Shown here: one piece after another, positions 15,971 to 23,354 of the stretch | Numbering within the stretch: the stretch's first letter is position 1 | Layout: each line of letters opens with the position of its first letter | Assembly: GCA_963818775.1 (NCBI GenBank) | Contig: CAWFUF010000008.1 | Coordinates: 124,001 to 188,000 of the forward strand | Direction: 5' to 3' | Source: JAMXLO01 sp963818775 | GTDB taxonomy: Bacteria; Pseudomonadota; Alphaproteobacteria; Acetobacterales; Acetobacteraceae | DNA: 64,000 nt | Made by a program: the position numbers and the translations under genes | Notes under the pieces: generated by a model | The model's database searches: none | What the model was told of the DNA's origin: nothing | What the model saw: the letters and a program-made list of their open reading frames with translations, nothing else

Positions 15971-16678
15971 ATGATCTCCGCGTTCGCTGCCTGGTGTGGT
16001 TCCGGCGTCGGCTCCGGTGGACTGCTGCTCGGCCTGTTCCTGGCCGGCGTGGCCGGCAGCACGATGCACTGCGTGCCGATGTGCGGCGGGTTCGTGCTCG
16101 GCCAGGTGGCCGACGGCATGGCGCGACTGCCGTCGACCCGGCTGTGCGAGTGGCAGCGCGTCAGACGTGGGGCACTGCTGCCCTATCACCTGGGGCGGCT
16201 GACAACCTATGCGGGGCTCGGCGCGCTGGGTGGCGCCGGGGCGGGTCGGCTGCCCTGGTTCGGCGCCGCATCGGGTGGCCTCCTGCTGCTGGGAGCCGCA
16301 CTGTTCCTGGCGCAGGTCGCGCGCCTTCTGCCGGGACTGGATCGCGCTCCTGCCGGCTGGACCCGTGCCATCTCCCGGCTGGCAAGGCGCACAAGCGGCG
16401 GCTACTCGCTCGGCATCGTACTCGGCTTCCTGCCCTGCGGTTTTCTCTACGCGGCGCTGGCCACCAGTGCGGCGAGCGGCGACCCGGCGTACGGCGCCAT
16501 AGGCATGCTGAGCTTCGGGCTTGGCACCGTCCCAGCACTGGTGGCCGTCGGCATCGCGGGACAGGCTGCGGGACGGCGTTGGCATCGCGGAGTTGCCGCC
16601 GCCGCACCAGTGGTGATGCTGCTCAACGCGACGCTGCTCATCGTGTTGGCGCTGCGTGACTTCGCGATTGACCTGTGA
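15971..16678 (+). CDS. TauE/SafE-like (DsbD_2/UreH-type) membrane protein
   Basis: This is a 235-residue membrane protein with about six helices. The cysteine-histidine motif MHCVPMCGGF near residue 32 is typical of the DsbD_2/UreH-like transmembrane family, and a second cysteine lies in GFLPCGFLYAA. Family members often sit beside ccoGHIS and are suspected to handle copper or reductant for cytochrome assembly, but no transport activity is shown here. It diverges from the cbb3 operon and may share its anaerobox. A 23-bp stretch of its 3' end recurs at 17860-17882. Confidence 0.85.
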   Translation: MISAFAAWCGSGVGSGGLLLGLFLAGVAGSTMHCVPMCGGFVLGQVADGMARLPSTRLCEWQRVRRGALLPYHLGRLTTYAGLGALGGAGAGRLPWFGAASGGLLLLGAALFLAQVARLLPGLDRAPAGWTRAISRLARRTSGGYSLGIVLGFLPCGFLYAALATSAASGDPAYGAIGMLSFGLGTVPALVAVGIAGQAAGRRWHRGVAAAAPVVMLLNATLLIVLALRDFAIDL

Positions 16679-16722
16679 CCCGGGGAGGGTTCCCAGCATC
16701 GGAAACTATGGCGCGCCAACCC

Positions 16723-16781
16723 TTGACGGCCGCCATTGCAATTCCTAACTGGCTTGGCACTCATGGCCAGGGAGTGCCAAG
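16723..16781 (+). promoter_or_regulatory. Heat-shock promoter region with CIRCE-like operator (copy 1)
   Basis: TTGGCACTC (16754-16762), a 9-nt spacer and GAGTGCCAA (16772-16780) form an inverted repeat with exactly the CIRCE geometry. Relative to canonical TTAGCACTC-N9-GAGTGCTAA there is one symmetrical change per arm. One more base pair (C/G) extends each arm. A -35-like TTGACG lies at 16723-16728, with CTAACT about 17 nt on. HrcA repressor binds CIRCE in many bacteria. The first Hsp20 ATG is 74 nt past the operator. The -10 assignment is uncertain. Confidence 0.85.
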
Positions 16782-16854
16782 TCAGAGGGTCGGTACGGCT
16801 GACGCGTAGGTCGCGCGCTTCCTTCCCATGAGCAGCAAGGAGGGAGTGAGAACA

Positions 16855-17277
16855 ATGGCAATTTTTGCCGATCCATTCGATGCGCTCTCAAGCCTGCAGC
16901 AGGCGCTGGATACGTTCCGGACAAGTGGCTGGCTGGCCTCTGGACCGAGCGGCGGCGGTAGCTATCCGCCGGTGAACGTGTTCCGCAAGGGCGACGACTT
17001 CTACATCATCACCGAGATTCCCGGCGTCCAGAAGTCGGAGCTCGAGGTGCAGGTCAAGGGCAACACCATCCGCCTGGCCGGCAACAAATCGGTCAGCCAT
17101 CCCGAGAAGGCGAGCCTGCATCGGCGGGAGCGGCTGGCGGGCCGCTTCGACCGGGCCGTGACACTGCCGATTGAGGTCGACCCCGACGGCGTCACGGCCG
17201 AATGCCGCGATGGCATCCTCGCCCTGTTCCTGCCGCGCGCCGAGAGCGACAAGCCTCGGTCAATCCAGGTGGTGTGA
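16855..17277 (+). CDS. Hsp20/alpha-crystallin small heat-shock protein
   Basis: This is a 140-residue holdase-type chaperone that binds unfolding proteins without ATP. The alpha-crystallin domain spans about residues 40-135, with YPPVNVFRKGDDFYIITEIPG, RRERLAGRFDRAVTLP and a C-terminal strand DGILALFLPRAESDKPRSI. The ATG at 16855 is preferred over 16828 because the AAGGAGGG ribosome site (16837-16844) would lie inside the longer form. It is followed after 21 nt by a second Hsp20 gene and preceded by a CIRCE-like operator. Confidence 0.93.
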   Translation: MAIFADPFDALSSLQQALDTFRTSGWLASGPSGGGSYPPVNVFRKGDDFYIITEIPGVQKSELEVQVKGNTIRLAGNKSVSHPEKASLHRRERLAGRFDRAVTLPIEVDPDGVTAECRDGILALFLPRAESDKPRSIQVV

Positions 17278-17298
17278 CAGTCTGCAAAGGAGGACACG

Positions 17299-17697
17299 AT
17301 GGCAACTGCACAAGAACTCGCGGTGCGCGACAAGAAGGAGTTGGTGAGCAAGGACGAGAAGACCGTTCCTGGCCGCTATTATGTCCCGTTTGGCGATATC
17401 TACGAGACCGATGAGGCGCTCTGCGTGGTGATGGAAATGCCTGGCGTCGAGAGGAAGGACGTCGACGTGGCATTGGAGAACGGCGTACTGCGCGTTGACG
17501 GCCGGATCGACTTCGCGAAATACGAAGGAATGGAGCCGGTCTATACCGAGTACAACGTTGGCCACTATACGCGGTCATTCACGTTGTCCGACAAGATCGA
17601 CCAGGAGCGGATCAGCGCGCAACTTGACGATGGGGTGCTGACCCTCACCCTGCCGAAGGCGAAGGAAGCCCAGCCACGGCGCATCTCGATCGGGTGA
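17299..17697 (+). CDS. Second Hsp20/alpha-crystallin small heat-shock protein
   Basis: This is a 132-residue Hsp20 with a divergent N terminus (MATAQELAVRDKKELVSKD) and an alpha-crystallin domain from about residue 28, containing YETDEALCVVMEMPGVERKD, NVGHYTRSFTLSDKID and LDDGVLTLTLPKAKEAQPR. AAAGGAGG lies just before the ATG. The two tandem proteins differ clearly in sequence, so they are old paralogues that may form mixed oligomers. The G/C hairpin just downstream (17713-17733) probably ends the message. Confidence 0.93.
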   Translation: MATAQELAVRDKKELVSKDEKTVPGRYYVPFGDIYETDEALCVVMEMPGVERKDVDVALENGVLRVDGRIDFAKYEGMEPVYTEYNVGHYTRSFTLSDKIDQERISAQLDDGVLTLTLPKAKEAQPRRISIG

Positions 17698-17712
17698 ATC
17701 GATAGTGGTCCT

Positions 17713-17733
17713 CCCCTCCCTTTGCGGGAGGGG
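17713..17733 (+). terminator. Hairpin after the Hsp20 pair (family A repeat)
   Basis: A perfect 8-bp stem CCCCTCCC / GGGAGGGG with loop TTTGC, 16 nt after the second Hsp20 stop. It belongs to the G/C hairpin family seen between the cbb3 genes. There is no clear U-tract, so it may act as a 3'-end stabiliser rather than a strict intrinsic terminator. Confidence 0.55.
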
Positions 17734-17744
17734 AAACCCCTTCG

Positions 17745-17860
17745 TGTCAGAGGCGGTCGGCCCACGCCGTCAGCCAATTCGGCGAGCTCACCAATCAACA
17801 CATACTGGCGCATCAGAAAGTGCGTCGCGCCCTCGAGCACGTTGTCCTCGCAACGTTCGG
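17745..17860 (-). pseudogene. Possible remnant of an alpha/beta hydrolase gene
   Basis: On the minus strand a short open stretch reads ERCEDNVLEGATHFLMRQY followed by VLIGELAELADGVG. EGATHF resembles the catalytic-histidine region near the C terminus of alpha/beta hydrolases. There is no start, no upstream domain and the frame runs on into the hairpin repeat, so at most a fragment remains. It is next to the left end of an insertion sequence. The assignment is tentative. Confidence 0.3.
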
Positions 17861-17886
17861 CCGCCGCACCAGTGGTGATGCTTCTT

Positions 17887-17902
17887 CGACGCGGCGGAAC
17901 CC
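17887..17902. repeat. Left target-site duplication of the insertion sequence
   Basis: The 16-bp CGACGCGGCGGAACCC lies directly outside the left end of the element and is repeated exactly at 19272-19287. Such long duplications are a mark of IS1202-type elements. Confidence 0.88.
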
Positions 17903-17963
17903 TGTCGCTAGCTAATCAATCTGTCCGGTTTATGTAGCTCGTGATCTGTCCGCTTCGTTATTG

Positions 17964-17993
17964 CCCTGTGCCGGGGCATGCCCCGGCACAGGG
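17964..17993. terminator. 30-bp perfect palindrome at the 3' end of the transposase gene
   Basis: CCCTGTGCCGGGGC and its exact complement are separated by AT, giving a 14-bp stem. It sits 19 nt beyond the transposase stop (18013, minus strand), still inside the element. It is likely a terminator for the transposase transcript or a block to read-through from the flank. There is no clear U-tract. Confidence 0.6.
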
Positions 17994-18012
17994 CGGCCGC
18001 GCTGGAAGCGTG

Positions 18013-19191
18013 TCATGCGGCCTGTCGTTCCTGCTGAATGGCCGAGCCGTTGGCGTCGTAGTCAGCCAGTCGATGCGGCCCCCAGAACATCGCCAGGTGG
18101 CCATCCGGATACTCGTGCACCCGCACCTTCGCCTTCGCGAAGTGCGGCCGCAATCGGGAGGGTGGCAGTTGCAGGCTCAACCGGTGCCACTTCACCGTGT
18201 TGTCGTTGCCCACCGTCCGTTCCTCCTGGATGCACAGGATCTCCCGCCAGGCACTCATCGCATCGGCCACAAAGGCTGAGCCTTCCTGCTCTGCCTCGAT
18301 CGCGAACCGCTCATTGTGCTCCGCAATGTAGACCTCGCGGAGCCACCGGTTGGCGGCCTCAATCGTGCGGATCCCGGCCAGCGCAAGCTCCTTCGGCAGC
18401 CAATCCTGCAATGTCCCGAACACACGCTCTGACCGGCCACGAGCCTGAGGCGAGTAAGCCGCGATGTGCTCGATGCCGAGCTGCTTCAGGGCGCGGCCGA
18501 ATTGCGTCAGCACCGTCTTCGACACACGAGCTCCCGCCTCCGGCGTCTCGAAGTAGTGGCTGCCACGATCGGTGTAGAGCGAGCAGAACAGCCCATGCTG
18601 CGCCACCACCTCCCGCACCCCTCGCAGGCTCGACGCTGTGCCTTCCTCATCCACCAGGAAGGCCGAATACAGCTCGCTGGTGGCATCCTCCATCGTTACC
18701 ACCAGGTCTTGCTTGCCGGCGTCTCCTGCCAGCCAGGCGTGCGTCGAGGCGTCCTGATGCAGCATCATTCCCACCATCGGACGCCGTGGCCGCTTCTTGC
18801 GGTGCGCCGAGCGCGTCTTGGCCGCCGTCACCAGACCCGAGCGGTGCAGATGCAGCTTGGTCACCGTGTAGCCCAGCGTGTAGTTGTGCCGCTTGCCCAG
18901 CTGCTCGTGGAAATGCTTCACCGTGAACCCGCGGCAGAGCTCGCGATACAGACCCAGCATCCGCTCGATCTCCCGCACCGGAGCGCGCCGCGTTGACGGT
19001 CGCAGGCGAAGGTCCAGCAACCCGGTCGCGTCGTCCTCGCGATGCCGATCACACCAGCGCCGAAATGTCCGCTCGCACACGCCCAGCAGCTCCGCTGCCT
19101 CCATCTGGCTCAGTTCAGATCGCTCCGCTCGGCCAAGCACATCCAAAAAGCGCATCCGACGTATCCCCTCATGAATGCGTGCCCGGTCCAT
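18013..19191 (-). CDS. DDE transposase, ISNCY/IS1202-like
   Basis: This is a 392-residue transposase. The N-terminal helix-turn-helix (about residues 28-50) includes LSQMEAAELLGVCERTFRRW. The rve-type integrase core follows with a DDE triad: Asp in MMLHQDASTHAW (~150), Asp in SLYTDRGSHYF (~215) and Glu in ARGRSERVFGTLQDW (~260). A C-terminal domain contains KWHRLSLQLP and HEYPDGHLAMFWGPHRLA, usual in ISNCY-type transposases. The ATG at 19191 leaves 80 bp to the right terminus. The gene looks intact. Confidence 0.92.
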   Translation of the reverse strand: MDRARIHEGIRRMRFLDVLGRAERSELSQMEAAELLGVCERTFRRWCDRHREDDATGLLDLRLRPSTRRAPVREIERMLGLYRELCRGFTVKHFHEQLGKRHNYTLGYTVTKLHLHRSGLVTAAKTRSAHRKKRPRRPMVGMMLHQDASTHAWLAGDAGKQDLVVTMEDATSELYSAFLVDEEGTASSLRGVREVVAQHGLFCSLYTDRGSHYFETPEAGARVSKTVLTQFGRALKQLGIEHIAAYSPQARGRSERVFGTLQDWLPKELALAGIRTIEAANRWLREVYIAEHNERFAIEAEQEGSAFVADAMSAWREILCIQEERTVGNDNTVKWHRLSLQLPPSRLRPHFAKAKVRVHEYPDGHLAMFWGPHRLADYDANGSAIQQERQAA

Positions 19192-19271
19192 TCAAACCCC
19201 CAGTTCTGGAGGCTCAGATGACCGGACACTTCACGAGCTACAAACACCGGACAAACCACGAGCTAGCCACA

Positions 19272-19287
19272 CGACGCGGCGGAACCC
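19272..19287. repeat. Right target-site duplication of the insertion sequence
   Basis: Exact second copy of CGACGCGGCGGAACCC (17887-17902), immediately outside the right end of the element. The next bases begin the TTGACG promoter element of the duplicated heat-shock control region. Confidence 0.88.
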
Positions 19288-19346
19288 TTGACGGCCCCTA
19301 TTGCGATTGCTAGCTGGCTTGGCACTCATGGCCGGGGAGCGCCAAG
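19288..19346 (+). promoter_or_regulatory. Duplicated heat-shock promoter with CIRCE-like operator (copy 2)
   Basis: TTGGCACTC (19319-19327), a 9-nt spacer and GAGCGCCAA (19337-19345) repeat the operator found before the Hsp20 genes, with one mismatch in the right arm. The same -35-like TTGACG (19288-19293) precedes it. The operator ends 74 nt before the alcohol dehydrogenase ATG, exactly the spacing seen at the Hsp20 gene, and the leader between is also alike (ACGGCTGA..GCGT). The whole control region is therefore a duplicate. Confidence 0.85.
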
Positions 19347-19419
19347 TCGCTGGCTCAGGACGGCTGATGCGTGAGCCTCGCGCTACACCGAGGAATCCAG
19401 CGTTACAGGGAGGCCGCTG

Positions 19420-20439
19420 ATGCCGAAGATGCGCGTTGTCCAACTGAGCAAAAAAAACGGTCCCTTCGAGCTGGTCGAGCGGGAATTGCCGCAACCCGGG
19501 CCGGGGGAAGTGCGCATCAAAGTGCAGGCGTGCGGCGTTTGCCACAGTGATTCGATCACCAAGGAAGGGGTGTTTCCCTCAATACCATACCCAATCGTGC
19601 CTGGGCACGAGATTGCCGGGGTGATTGACGCGGTCGGCAGCGGCGTCATCGGCTGGGCAGCGGGCACGCGTGTCGGCGTGGGCTGGTTCGGCGGCCACTG
19701 CGGACGGTGCGAGCCCTGCCGCCGCGGCGATCTCGTGGACTGCCGCAACCTGCGCATTCCTGGGATCAACTATGATGGCGGTTATGCCGAGGCGATGGTC
19801 GCACCCGCCGATGCGCTGGCACGGATCCCGGATGAGCTCTCCGCCGCGGACGCCGCGCCGCTGCTGTGCGCCGGCGTCACCACCTTCCACGCGCTGCGCG
19901 AAAGCGGCGCGCGACCGAGCGATGTGGTCGCCGTCTTCGGTATCGGCGGGCTCGGTCATCTGGGCGTGCAGTACGCCGCGAAGATGGGATTCCGCACCGT
20001 CGCGATCGCCCGCGGCCGCGACAAGGAAGCGCTGGCGCGGCAACTCGGCGCCCATGTCTATCTGGACAGCGGGTCGCAGGATGTGGCGGCAGAGCTGATG
20101 AAACTCGGCGGCGCGAAGACGATCCTGGCGACCGTGACCAGCGGCAAGGCGATGAGCGCGATGATCCCTGGCCTGGCGGTGCGTGGCCGCCTTATGGTGA
20201 TCGGTGTGGGGATGGATCCGATCGAGGTTTCCCCAATCGACCTGATCGGGGCCAGCCGCTCGGTGACCGGCCATGTCGTGGGCGCTCCGATCGACTCGGA
20301 GGATACCTTGGCCTTCAGCACATTGACTGGTGTCCGGCCGACCATCGAGACCATGCCGTTGGAACGTGCGCCCGAGGCTTATGACAAGATGATGCGCGGC
20401 GAGGCCCGCTTCCGCATGGTGCTCACAACCGGCCTCTGA
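19420..20439 (+). CDS. Zinc-dependent alcohol dehydrogenase
   Basis: This is a medium-chain dehydrogenase of 339 residues that oxidises alcohols or reduces aldehydes with NAD(P). The GroES-like domain holds catalytic zinc ligands in ACGVCHSDS and VPGHEIAG, and four structural-zinc cysteines in HCGRCEPCRRGDLVDC. The Rossmann fold has FGIGGLGHLGVQYA. AGGGAGG precedes the ATG at 19420. Its leader carries a CIRCE-like operator copied from the Hsp20 genes, so it is probably heat-shock-regulated. The physiological substrate is not evident. Confidence 0.93.
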   Translation: MPKMRVVQLSKKNGPFELVERELPQPGPGEVRIKVQACGVCHSDSITKEGVFPSIPYPIVPGHEIAGVIDAVGSGVIGWAAGTRVGVGWFGGHCGRCEPCRRGDLVDCRNLRIPGINYDGGYAEAMVAPADALARIPDELSAADAAPLLCAGVTTFHALRESGARPSDVVAVFGIGGLGHLGVQYAAKMGFRTVAIARGRDKEALARQLGAHVYLDSGSQDVAAELMKLGGAKTILATVTSGKAMSAMIPGLAVRGRLMVIGVGMDPIEVSPIDLIGASRSVTGHVVGAPIDSEDTLAFSTLTGVRPTIETMPLERAPEAYDKMMRGEARFRMVLTTGL

Positions 20440-20567
20440 GCAGGTCCGCCTTCTCGATCATCACGATGCAGCGCCGCGAGCTTACTTAGCGTTTGACGGC
20501 GACCGACGCTTGTCCGCATGCTCCCGGCCTGCACTGCAGATGACGGGACGACGACAAGGTCGCCATC

Positions 20568-22094
20568 ATGCCGGGAGAAACCGTCCACCATGAGACGCCC
20601 CATCGGGCGATGATCACGGCGTGCGCGATCGGCGCCACCGTGCTGCAGTTGCTCGACCAGACCATCGCAAACGTCGCGCTGCCGTATATGCAGGGCAGCT
20701 TCTCCGCCAGCTTTGACGAGATCCTCTGGGTCCTGACCTCCTACATCACCGCGTCTGCGATCATGACAGCGCCGGTCGGCTGGCTGGCGGCACGCTTCGG
20801 ACGCAAGCCGCTTTACGTCGGTTGCATCATCGGCTTTACCATCGCCTCCATGCTCTGCGGCGCGGCGCAGTCGCTTGGCCAGATCGTGTCATTCCGCGTG
20901 CTCCAGGGCATGTTTGGCGCCGCCCTGGTACCGTTGTCGCAGGCTACTCTGCTCGACATATATCCCTATGAGCGACGCGGTTTTGCCATGGCGATCTGGG
21001 GGGTGGGCGTGATGCTCGGCCCGATCATGGGCCCGACCGTCGGAGGCTGGCTGACCGCAAACTATAGCTGGCGCTGGGTGTTCTATATCAATCTGCCATT
21101 CGGCCTGCTCGCCGCCGCCGGCTTGATGGTTTTCCTGCCGGGCGGCAGCGGGCAGGGAAAATTGCGCTTCGACTGGCTTGGCTTCAGCGTGCTGACCTTG
21201 GCGATCGGCGCCATGCAACTGATGCTCGACCGCGGCCAGGACCAGGACTGGTTCACCTCCCGTGAAATCATCACGGAGGCGGTGCTCGCCTGCCTTGGAT
21301 TGTATCTGTTCCTGGTCCACATCGCTTACGCCCCTGAACCACTGATCCGGCCCGGGGTATTCAAGGACATCAACTTCTCGTCCGGTCTCGCGCTGATGTT
21401 CATGGTCGGCACCCTTATGGTGTCCAGCCTCGCTCTGATGACGCCATGGCTTCAGGTGTTGAGCAACTATCCGGTGGAGACGGCTGGGCTGATAATGGCA
21501 CCACGCGGAATTGGCAGCCTGGTAACCACCATGATAGGCGGCCGGTTGTCGGCGCGGGTCGATGCGCGGCTGTTGGTGGGGAGCGGGTTGCTGATGCTCT
21601 CCTACACGTTCTGGCGGATGACCGGCTGGACGCCCGACGTGTCGGAACGCGAGATCATCATCGCGGTCGTGATCCAGGGGGCCGCGATGGGCTTGGTGTT
21701 TTCCCCGCTTCAGGTGCTGGCCTTCGTCACGCTGGCGCCCGCGATGCGAACCGAGGGCGCGTCGCTGTTCAGCCTGCTGCGAAACCTGGGCGCGGCGATT
21801 GGCGTCTCGGTCTTTTCATCGGCATTGGCGCATAATTCCCAGGCAATGCACGAGATGATCGGTGCGTCGGTCACGCCGTTCAATCGCGCGCTGCAGGCTC
21901 TTGGGACGCCGCATCATTGGCTCGATCCCGCGACACGGCACGGCGCAGCACTGCTGGATCGGGTGGTCAACCAGCAGGCGCAGATCGTTGCCTACGCCGA
22001 CGACTACATCCTTCTGATCATGACGACGTTGCCGGCGCTGTTGCTGCTGTTGCTGATGCGCCTGCCAGGAAAAGCGATCAGCCCGGCAGAGTGA
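20568..22094 (+). CDS. DHA2-family MFS drug exporter (EmrB/QacA type)
   Basis: This is a 508-residue, 14-helix proton-driven efflux transporter. Typical segments are LDQTIANVALPYMQGSF (helix 1 motif of DHA2), GWLAARFGRKPLYVG (loop 2-3 motif A), FRVLQGMFGAALVPLSQA and WGVGVMLGPIMGPTVGGWL (motif C). It resembles the inner-membrane pump of EmrAB-type systems, but no EmrA-like membrane-fusion gene or outer-membrane partner is adjacent, so it may work alone or with an unlinked partner. It is 128 nt from the alcohol dehydrogenase. Confidence 0.92.
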   Translation: MPGETVHHETPHRAMITACAIGATVLQLLDQTIANVALPYMQGSFSASFDEILWVLTSYITASAIMTAPVGWLAARFGRKPLYVGCIIGFTIASMLCGAAQSLGQIVSFRVLQGMFGAALVPLSQATLLDIYPYERRGFAMAIWGVGVMLGPIMGPTVGGWLTANYSWRWVFYINLPFGLLAAAGLMVFLPGGSGQGKLRFDWLGFSVLTLAIGAMQLMLDRGQDQDWFTSREIITEAVLACLGLYLFLVHIAYAPEPLIRPGVFKDINFSSGLALMFMVGTLMVSSLALMTPWLQVLSNYPVETAGLIMAPRGIGSLVTTMIGGRLSARVDARLLVGSGLLMLSYTFWRMTGWTPDVSEREIIIAVVIQGAAMGLVFSPLQVLAFVTLAPAMRTEGASLFSLLRNLGAAIGVSVFSSALAHNSQAMHEMIGASVTPFNRALQALGTPHHWLDPATRHGAALLDRVVNQQAQIVAYADDYILLIMTTLPALLLLLLMRLPGKAISPAE

Positions 22095-22123
22095 TCCGGG
22101 CTCGTTGCCGGCGCTGTGCCAGA

Positions 22124-23353
22124 TCAACGCGAATCGCCGGCAAGTCTTGCCACTTCCTGCATCATCAGCTCACCCTGCATGCTGTTCGGAGCCGTCGCGT
22201 CGTTCTCCTCCAAAAAGATTACGTCAGCATCGAGCAAAGACTTGCGGCGCGCATCCGCATCGAGCGGCAGGTCGTACAAGCGACCGCCGGCGTAGCGGAT
22301 ATGATTATGATCCCAGTAGAACCAGTCGGTTATGTCGGGTGGGCAGGCAAGCTTCTCCAACGTGCTGTTGAGCAGGCGGAGAAAACTGCCCCCAACTTCC
22401 GTGATCGATATTGTCCGGCAGCCATTTGGCAGCGGAGCCGACTGGTAGGTCAGCTCCGGCACCGGATAATGCGTATCCGGGTGTGGCAGATTGATGATAT
22501 CCAGTAGATCGCGATCACTCCCCTGCGGATTATATGAAATGCGCCAGGTGAACTTCAGCGTTGCCAGAAGCGGAGCAGGTCGCTGAGCATTCACGGCCGC
22601 TATCACCTTCTGCGTCCCGAGCGCAGACCCCAACGAGTTCCAGTGAGTGCCGCCGCGTGGGAACATGCTGACGCCATATGCCTCGCGAGCAGCGGTCAGA
22701 TCCGATGCGGTGTCGACGAACCGCACCCCGTGACTCGTCAGCACCTTGTCATACAGCTCGAGCTTCTCGGCGCGATCCTTGGCGTGGGCGGGGCAGGCAT
22801 AGCTGTCCGGAATGATCTGCGGCTCCTGCGCCACCTTGGAAGGCGTGATGATATAGAGGAAAACCTTGTCGTGCGCGTCGAAGAAGTCCTGCATACGACG
22901 AATGCGCGCGGCCCAGTCTTCGCCCGCGGCTTGCAATTTTACCAGATCTCGACTGCAATACTCGTTCAGGTAGGTCATCTCGAACAACTGCTGGCCCCTA
23001 CCTACAACCACAGAGTCCGGCCCGGTCGCGCCTGCCTCCGGGACCATACCCAGCAGCGAGTAGTAGAGCTGTCCTTTCCAGCCGACCGCCAATTTGAACA
23101 TTGGCGAGAGCTGGCCAATCGAGCGCGAAACCCACCGTTGGTATGTCCCAGTGAGCACCGCGTCGAGTGACAATATCGGTGCGGCCTCCTGGATGATGCC
23201 GGCAATTGTCGTCTTCGTACGGAAACGAAGCGACGGGTTGATCTCACCGACCGTCGTGTTCCACATCAAATAGAACCACGAGATCAACGGCATTGACGCT
23301 CCGATGATGAGGGGCACATAACGTAATTTCGGCCAGGCCGACCAGCGCCCCAT
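22124..23353 (-). CDS. AlgJ/AlgX-like SGNH O-acetyltransferase partner
   Basis: This is a 409-residue protein with an N-terminal signal anchor (about residues 9-30, LRYVPLIIGASMPLISWFYL) and a periplasmic ALGX/AlgJ-like SGNH domain (VFLYIITPSKVAQEP, GTHWNSLGSALG, ITEVGGSFLRLLN). In AlgJ and AlgX the corresponding motifs are usually DTHW and GDSF. Here both aspartates are Gly, so the catalytic Asp of the triad may be missing. The ATG at 23353 is 1 nt past the MBOAT stop, so the pair is coupled. It probably passes acetyl groups to an exported polysaccharide, or acts as a non-catalytic partner. Confidence 0.8.
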   Translation of the reverse strand: MGRWSAWPKLRYVPLIIGASMPLISWFYLMWNTTVGEINPSLRFRTKTTIAGIIQEAAPILSLDAVLTGTYQRWVSRSIGQLSPMFKLAVGWKGQLYYSLLGMVPEAGATGPDSVVVGRGQQLFEMTYLNEYCSRDLVKLQAAGEDWAARIRRMQDFFDAHDKVFLYIITPSKVAQEPQIIPDSYACPAHAKDRAEKLELYDKVLTSHGVRFVDTASDLTAAREAYGVSMFPRGGTHWNSLGSALGTQKVIAAVNAQRPAPLLATLKFTWRISYNPQGSDRDLLDIINLPHPDTHYPVPELTYQSAPLPNGCRTISITEVGGSFLRLLNSTLEKLACPPDITDWFYWDHNHIRYAGGRLYDLPLDADARRKSLLDADVIFLEENDATAPNSMQGELMMQEVARLAGDSR

Positions 23354-23354
23354 G

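Larger units (their letters stand above)
17903..19271 (-). mobile_element. Intact insertion sequence, ISNCY/IS1202-like, 1369 bp
   Basis: The element starts TGTCGCTAGCT and ends AGCTAGCCACA, so its termini are TGT...ACA inverted repeats. Inside each end is a second copy of a roughly 20-bp unit built on TAGCTCGTG-n-TGTCCGGT, a likely transposase-binding array. Exact 16-bp direct repeats flank it. One full-length transposase occupies most of the element, on the minus strand. A 30-bp palindrome lies just past the transposase stop. Intact ends, duplication and gene suggest recent insertion. Removing the element and one repeat restores a continuous sequence leading into the CIRCE-type promoter. 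Confidence 0.9.
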
